From: Streptomyces halobius
Lineage (GTDB): Bacteria > Actinomycetota > Actinomycetes > Streptomycetales > Streptomycetaceae
DNA: 64,000 nt
Reading direction: 5' to 3'
Assembly: GCF_023277745.1 (NCBI RefSeq)
Contig: NZ_CP086322.1
Location: 8,990,001 to 9,054,000, forward strand
Shown: positions 61,401 to 64,000 of the stretch, piece by piece
How positions within the stretch are numbered: the first letter of the stretch is position 1
Layout of the letters: every line of letters starts with the position of its first letter
Position numbers and translations under genes: made by a program
The notes under the pieces: generated by a model
Database searches by the model: none
Told to the model about the DNA's origin: nothing
The model's input: the letters and a program-made list of their open reading frames with translations, nothing else

Positions 61401-64000
61401 GGCTCTCCGACGCGCTGGCCGACGGCAACCCCGTCCTCGCTCTCGTCCGTGGCACGGCCGTGAACCAGGACGGCCAGAGCAATGGGCTGACCGCGCCCAA
61501 CGGCTCCGCGCAGCGCCGCGTCATCGAACGCACCCTGGCCGCCGCCGGGCTCGGCCCCGCCGAGGTCGACGTGCTGGAGGGCCACGGGACCGGCACCCGG
61601 CTGGGCGATCCGATCGAGGCCGGCGCCATCATCGAGGCGTACGGCGTACAGCGGCAACGGCCGCTGCTGCTCGGCTCGTTGAAGTCCAACATCGGCCACA
61701 CACAAGCTGCTGCCGGACTCGGCGGCGTCATCAAGATGGTGATGGCGATGCGGGCGGGCATCGTGCCGAAGAGCCTGCACATCGACGAACCGTCCCCCCA
61801 CGTCGCCTGGGACGGCAGCAACGTGAGCCTGCTCACCGAGAATCAGCCGTGGCCCCAGCACGATCGGCAGCGCAGGGTGGCCGTGTCCTCGTTCGGGGCC
61901 AGTGGCACCAACGCCCACGTCATCCTGGAGCAGGCCCCCGAGTCGGCCGGCACGAGGCAGGCCCAGGGTGCGCCCGGCACCGAGGACCGTGAGACGGACC
62001 GGCCTGCGGAGGCGACAGGGACGGAGGGAGCGGCCACCGTGCTGCCGCTGTCCGCGCGCAGCGACAGCAGCCTGCGGGAACAGGCGGCACGGCTGATCCG
62101 CTTCCTGGAGGCCCATCCGGACGCCCCGCTCGGCGACATCACTTGGACGCTGACCCGGCACCGGGCCCAGCACCGCCTGCGGGCCGTGGTGACCAGTCGC
62201 GGTCTGCCCGAACTGCGCTCCGGTCTTGCCGCCGTCGCGGCCGGGCAGGATGTGCCGGGCGTGTTCACCGGCACTGCGGCCGAGGGCCGGCTCGCCTTCC
62301 TGTTCACCGGCCAGGGGTCCCAGCGCGCGCAGATGGGTGCCGACCTCATGGCCGCCTCTCCGGTCTTCGCCCGGGCGCTGCGCGAGTCGTGCGAGGCGTT
62401 CGACGGACTGCTCGACGCCCCGCTGCTGGACGTGATCATGCAGCCGGACGATCCCCGGTTGCACCGTACGCTCTTCGCCCAGCCCGCCCTGTTCGCGCTG
62501 GAGCGCGCCCTGTTCGTCCTGGCCTCCGCCGCCGGTCTGGTGCCGGACGCGGTCGCCGGACACTCCCTGGGCGAGCTGACGGCAGCTCATGTTGCGGGTG
62601 TGTTCGATCTCGCCGCCGCCGCCCGCCTCATCGCGGCCCGTGCCGCGGCCATGGACAGCGCGGCCGCCCGGGGAGGCATGGCGAGTGTGCGGGAGTCCGA
62701 GGCGGAGGTTGCCGAGCGGATACGCGACTACGACGGCCGACTGTCGATTGCGGCGGTCAACGGCCCGGCCTCGGTCGTGGTCTCCGGAGACCTGGACGCC
62801 GTGGAGGACCTGCTGCGGAACCTCGCCGACGAGGGCGTACGGACCAAGCGGCTCAAGGTGTCGCACGCCTTCCACTCGGCCCACATGGACGCCGTGCTGG
62901 ACGAGTTCCGGAAGGCCGCGCGGTCCGTCACCTACCACGAGCCGAGGATCCCGCTGGTCTCGAACGCCTCGGGCTCCTTCGCCGGCGCCGCCGACCTCAC
63001 CGACCCGGAGTACTGGGTGCGGCACGTGCGCGGCACCGTCCGCTTCGGCGACGCGATCGACACGCTGGCTGCCTCCGGCCACCGCCACCTGCTGGAGCTG
63101 GGCCCCGACGGTGCGCTGACCGGCATGGTGGAGGAGCGGGGCGAGTCCGTCACCGCGGTCGCCGCACTGTCGGCCAAGCACCCCGAACTCGCCTCGCTCG
63201 TGGACGCGTTGGCAGCCGTGCACGTGGCCGGGCGGACCGTCGACTGGACCGCGCTGACCGGTACCGGAAACCGGATCGACCTGCCGACGTACGGGTTCAC
63301 CCGGCAGCACTACTGGGCGAGCGCCGAACCGGACACTCCCTCGGCGGGGCCGCTCCTGGACCAGGTCGTCGAAGTGGCCTCCACCGACACGGTGGTCGGC
63401 CAGGTCACGGTGGACGCGCAGCGGCAGCCGTGGCTGAACGACCATCTGATTCACGGCAGTTGCGTGCTTCCCGGTACCTATGTGGCTGCCCTGGTGTCGA
63501 GCGTCGGCCAGGAGGCGGGCTGCCCCGTCGTGGAGGAACTCACCCTCCACACGCCCGCCGTCTGCGCCGACCGGCTGGACGTGCAGGTCGCCGTCACTGC
63601 AGGGCAGGACGCGGGACGGCGGAAGTTCACGGTGAGCGTCCGGGACCGTGCGGGCGGCCCGTGGTCGTCGAGCGCCGAGGGCACCGTCCGCCCGGACACG
63701 CTGAGCGGCGCGCAGGAAGAGACGGCTCCTGCCCTCGGCGCGGACGCAGCCGCCGTGCCTGCGGAGGCGATCGTGGACGGTTACGCGCGGCTTGCCGGGC
63801 GCGGCTACCACTACGGTCCCGCGTTCCGCGCACTGCGGACGGTCCGCACGGCCGAGGGCCGTACCGAGGCCGAACTCGTGGTTCCTGAGGGCACGGTGAG
63901 CTGGCCGGTGCTGGCGCCCGCGCTCCTGGACGCCGCGCTGCACCCGGTCATCCTCGGCCTGCTGCCCGGCCTACCGGCCGACGACGACACGCTGTGGGCG
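55415..64000 (+). CDS. Type I PKS, partial: KS-AT-DH-KR-ACP then KS-AT-DH (continues past window)
   Basis: 2862 residues with no stop before the window edge. N-terminal docking coil ESTKLVEALRAALQDNARLR. Module 2: KS (Cys197), AT (Ser658 in GHSQGE, YASH 755-758, methylmalonyl), DH (His956 in HSIGGTPVLP, Asp1119, Gln1123), KR (TGGTGTVGG, LDD in GILDDATV, Tyr1528), ACP (Ser1684), no ER. Module 3: KS (Cys1922), AT (Ser2384 in GHSLGE, HAFH 2484-2487, malonyl), DH (His2677 in HLIHGSCVLP, Asp2839, His2843), cut at the edge. It predicts a methyl-branched E-alkene, then a malonate-derived unit with a dehydratase. GTG 55415 follows GAGAAGGAG and the PKS 1 stop by 19 bp. Confidence 0.95.
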   Translation, partial: MTTQESTKLVEALRAALQDNARLRKENHDLAGGEVAVVGVGCRYAGGVAGLEDLWDVVVSGREAVSGVPLDRGWDAGVFGGGVVSAGSFLADAGGFDAGFFGISRREALGMDPQQRLLLECSWEALENAAIVPDSLAGRDVGVFVGEIAGEYGPALSDGPAGVSGYLLTGSTPSVASGRLSYVLGLGGPSVTVDTACSSSLVAVHLAVASLRRGESSLALAGAATVMSSPGLFVEFSRQGALSPDGRCRAFSADAAGFGLAEGAAVLVLERLEDALAAGHPVLGVVRGSAVNSDGASNGLTAPNGPAQQRVIRAALADAGLAPGDVDVVEAHGTGTRLGDPIEAQALQGVYDAGRERPLWLGSVKSNVGHAQAAAGMAGIIKVLGAFRHGQLPPTLHARTPSPHIDWEGSSLRLLTEGRDWSDGGERVRRAGLSSFGISGTNAHLILEQPPVPAVLEAGEEPESISVVSSPSSDSAAVSESVAWVVSARSGEALGEFAGRLAGRLGVLAGSVSVGDVAHTLGVERSVFAHRAVVVGRAWDELVAGVEALAEGREHEGVVRARAGGRSGTVFVFPGQGGQWPGMARELLEKPGAFAERMEECRQILADLAGWDLFEVLGDAQALARTDVVQPALCAVNVSLAAWWRAQGMVPDAVVGHSQGEIAAAYVAGALGLEDVLSLSVARSRAIGRLPAGSGMVTVNADAERITPWLTGDLVIAAFNSPSNTVISGPDGELEVLLARAEAEGVWARRIEVAYASHHPSVDAIADELLAWQPQTAPRASKVAFHSTVTGTELDTAQLTAQYWLENLRSPVRFATTVAELAATCDTFIEISPHPTLTTGLEQILEAAGHGEQALILPSLVREADAEPTLLLHRASAWAHGHTAPLPTPRPGRHVELPPHPFTHTTYWLTPTTAPTPHTHPVLDDGTLIASADAETPATLFTGTVDDQRLPWAADHSIGGTPVLPAVAFLDFAWHAGEQVGAPSVAELVLHAPLALSGPATVQVLVRPADTEDHWNFEIHSVRAADSAGPPFLRHASGVLTPSTDRAAYDTWDTEGAQPLDADAAYQRAGERGYEYGPAFTAVRALWRAEDEILAELALPAELHAEFGAGQAPTVGMLDAALQPIAFGLFGDESGLRLPFTFTDVELVAPGAEGVLRTRVRAVGPDTFTVLVSDTRGRLVARIGEVRVREAEVAELRAAVDRPLPLHAVRWLPVTPTPGEAADDRLPRLLDLTGGDTTTDTSTDPVERTRALLAEALAAVQEADGERLLVVTRRAVAAGTEDDDAFAGAIDPAGAAVWGLVRSAQSELPDRLILADSEDGTVPPPEQALALARAGFAQLAHRAGRWLRPAVTELTPTPATAPRHDAGTALPRQNADQDAGTALITGGTGTVGGHIARHLVAVHGVRHLLLVSRSGPDAEGAAGLAAELSGLGAEVRIERADVGDRARLAELIDSVGEEHPLTTVVHTAGILDDATVQNLDAARIDTVLAPKAAAAQHLHDLTEHLPLISFVLLSSLAGLLGTSGQAGYAAANSYVDALAHNRHAAGLPAVSVALGLWGETSALTAQLDEAGRRRLTELGLRPMQNEAALGLFDRALASGAATVVAADLDLKALSRSGHPLAQRPQPRVEAGRQNLRAELLALEPRQQLTALTERVTALAARVLRSAPGELIEPDVSFKELGFDSLTAVEFRNAIGTELGFRLPPTVVFDHPTPRSMAEALQQRLAEDSGDGDRARTPTSEPAPAKAPSDEPLAIVGMACRYPGGAESPEALWQLVLNGTDAIGEFPRDRGWNLTTLFSDDPDRPGTSTTRNGGFLYDAAQFDAEFFGIAPTEALAMDPQQRLLLELTWESFEHAGVDPQQLRGTDCGVYVGLMAQDYGGNLSGSRHGLDGYLLSGNTPSVASGRLAYTFGFSGPAVTVDTACSSSLVALHTAAGALRAGECRIAVVGAATVMSSPQTFTEFSRQRGLAADGRCKAYSAAADGTGWSEGAGVVLVQRLSDALADGNPVLALVRGTAVNQDGQSNGLTAPNGSAQRRVIERTLAAAGLGPAEVDVLEGHGTGTRLGDPIEAGAIIEAYGVQRQRPLLLGSLKSNIGHTQAAAGLGGVIKMVMAMRAGIVPKSLHIDEPSPHVAWDGSNVSLLTENQPWPQHDRQRRVAVSSFGASGTNAHVILEQAPESAGTRQAQGAPGTEDRETDRPAEATGTEGAATVLPLSARSDSSLREQAARLIRFLEAHPDAPLGDITWTLTRHRAQHRLRAVVTSRGLPELRSGLAAVAAGQDVPGVFTGTAAEGRLAFLFTGQGSQRAQMGADLMAASPVFARALRESCEAFDGLLDAPLLDVIMQPDDPRLHRTLFAQPALFALERALFVLASAAGLVPDAVAGHSLGELTAAHVAGVFDLAAAARLIAARAAAMDSAAARGGMASVRESEAEVAERIRDYDGRLSIAAVNGPASVVVSGDLDAVEDLLRNLADEGVRTKRLKVSHAFHSAHMDAVLDEFRKAARSVTYHEPRIPLVSNASGSFAGAADLTDPEYWVRHVRGTVRFGDAIDTLAASGHRHLLELGPDGALTGMVEERGESVTAVAALSAKHPELASLVDALAAVHVAGRTVDWTALTGTGNRIDLPTYGFTRQHYWASAEPDTPSAGPLLDQVVEVASTDTVVGQVTVDAQRQPWLNDHLIHGSCVLPGTYVAALVSSVGQEAGCPVVEELTLHTPAVCADRLDVQVAVTAGQDAGRRKFTVSVRDRAGGPWSSSAEGTVRPDTLSGAQEETAPALGADAAAVPAEAIVDGYARLAGRGYHYGPAFRALRTVRTAEGRTEAELVVPEGTVSWPVLAPALLDAALHPVILGLLPGLPADDDTLWA
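55508..56564. repeat. Long direct repeat, copy 2 (KS of PKS 2 module 2)
   Basis: This is the counterpart of 49096-50152. One coding difference inside an otherwise identical stretch turns ISPREALG into ISRREALG (near 55729). Confidence 0.9.

Overview
The window is high-GC actinobacterial DNA, almost certainly from a Streptomyces chromosome. The GC content of third codon positions is very high, GTG starts are common, and the gene content fits: a mycothiol-type maleylpyruvate isomerase-like protein, LAL regulators, an I36 secreted inhibitor, a DasR-like chitinase promoter and giant modular PKS genes. No tRNA, rRNA or CRISPR array was seen.

Bases 1-13.2 kb are a patchwork of ordinary accessory genes. 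They comprise an IclR tail with an SMP-30 lactonase, an I36 inhibitor, a universal stress protein, an FBP zinc-finger protein, a DUF2470 protein under an iron box beside a decayed MFS exporter, a MarR/nitroreductase/DUF4142 group with twin operator-like sites, a SpoIIE phosphatase, a GH18 chitinase, small membrane proteins, and a YqeB-like protein divergent from a TetR regulator. Several genes here are decayed.

Bases 14.1-17.6 kb hold a compact four-gene minus-strand operon. In transcription order it encodes a cysteine-rich peptide with repeated C-x-G-x-N-A-C-R motifs, a DUF692/MNIO iron oxygenase, a DUF2063 (HvfC/BufC-like) partner and a ferritin-like VioB-type protein. This is a strong candidate for a ribosomally made, MNIO-modified peptide system and is the most novel-looking small system in the window. 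A long-form GAPDH with a 21-bp hairpin terminator follows on the other strand.

Bases 19.5-35.7 kb carry a methyltransferase-DCC fusion with a membrane partner and a TetR regulator, a series of HTH/TPR regulators with remnants, an acyltransferase, a phosphoesterase, an M64 secreted peptidase, a maleylpyruvate isomerase-like protein, and debris of an ABC transporter and an IS256 transposase.

From about 35.7 kb to the right edge is a polyketide/nonribosomal peptide cluster. It has a LAL regulator, an amidase with a small AtzG-like partner, and a plus-strand operon. That operon encodes an O-methyltransferase, an alpha/beta hydrolase with a Cys nucleophile, a C-A*-PCP protein whose adenylation domain has lost its key motifs, a PKS with a KSQ loading module and one fully reducing methylmalonyl module, and a second PKS that runs off the window. 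The second PKS has a KS-AT(methylmalonyl)-DH-KR-ACP module followed by KS-AT(malonyl)-DH. The modules seen predict a chain starting from a decarboxylated unit, then a fully reduced methyl-branched unit, a methyl-branched alkene and a further malonate unit. The final product cannot be named from this window.
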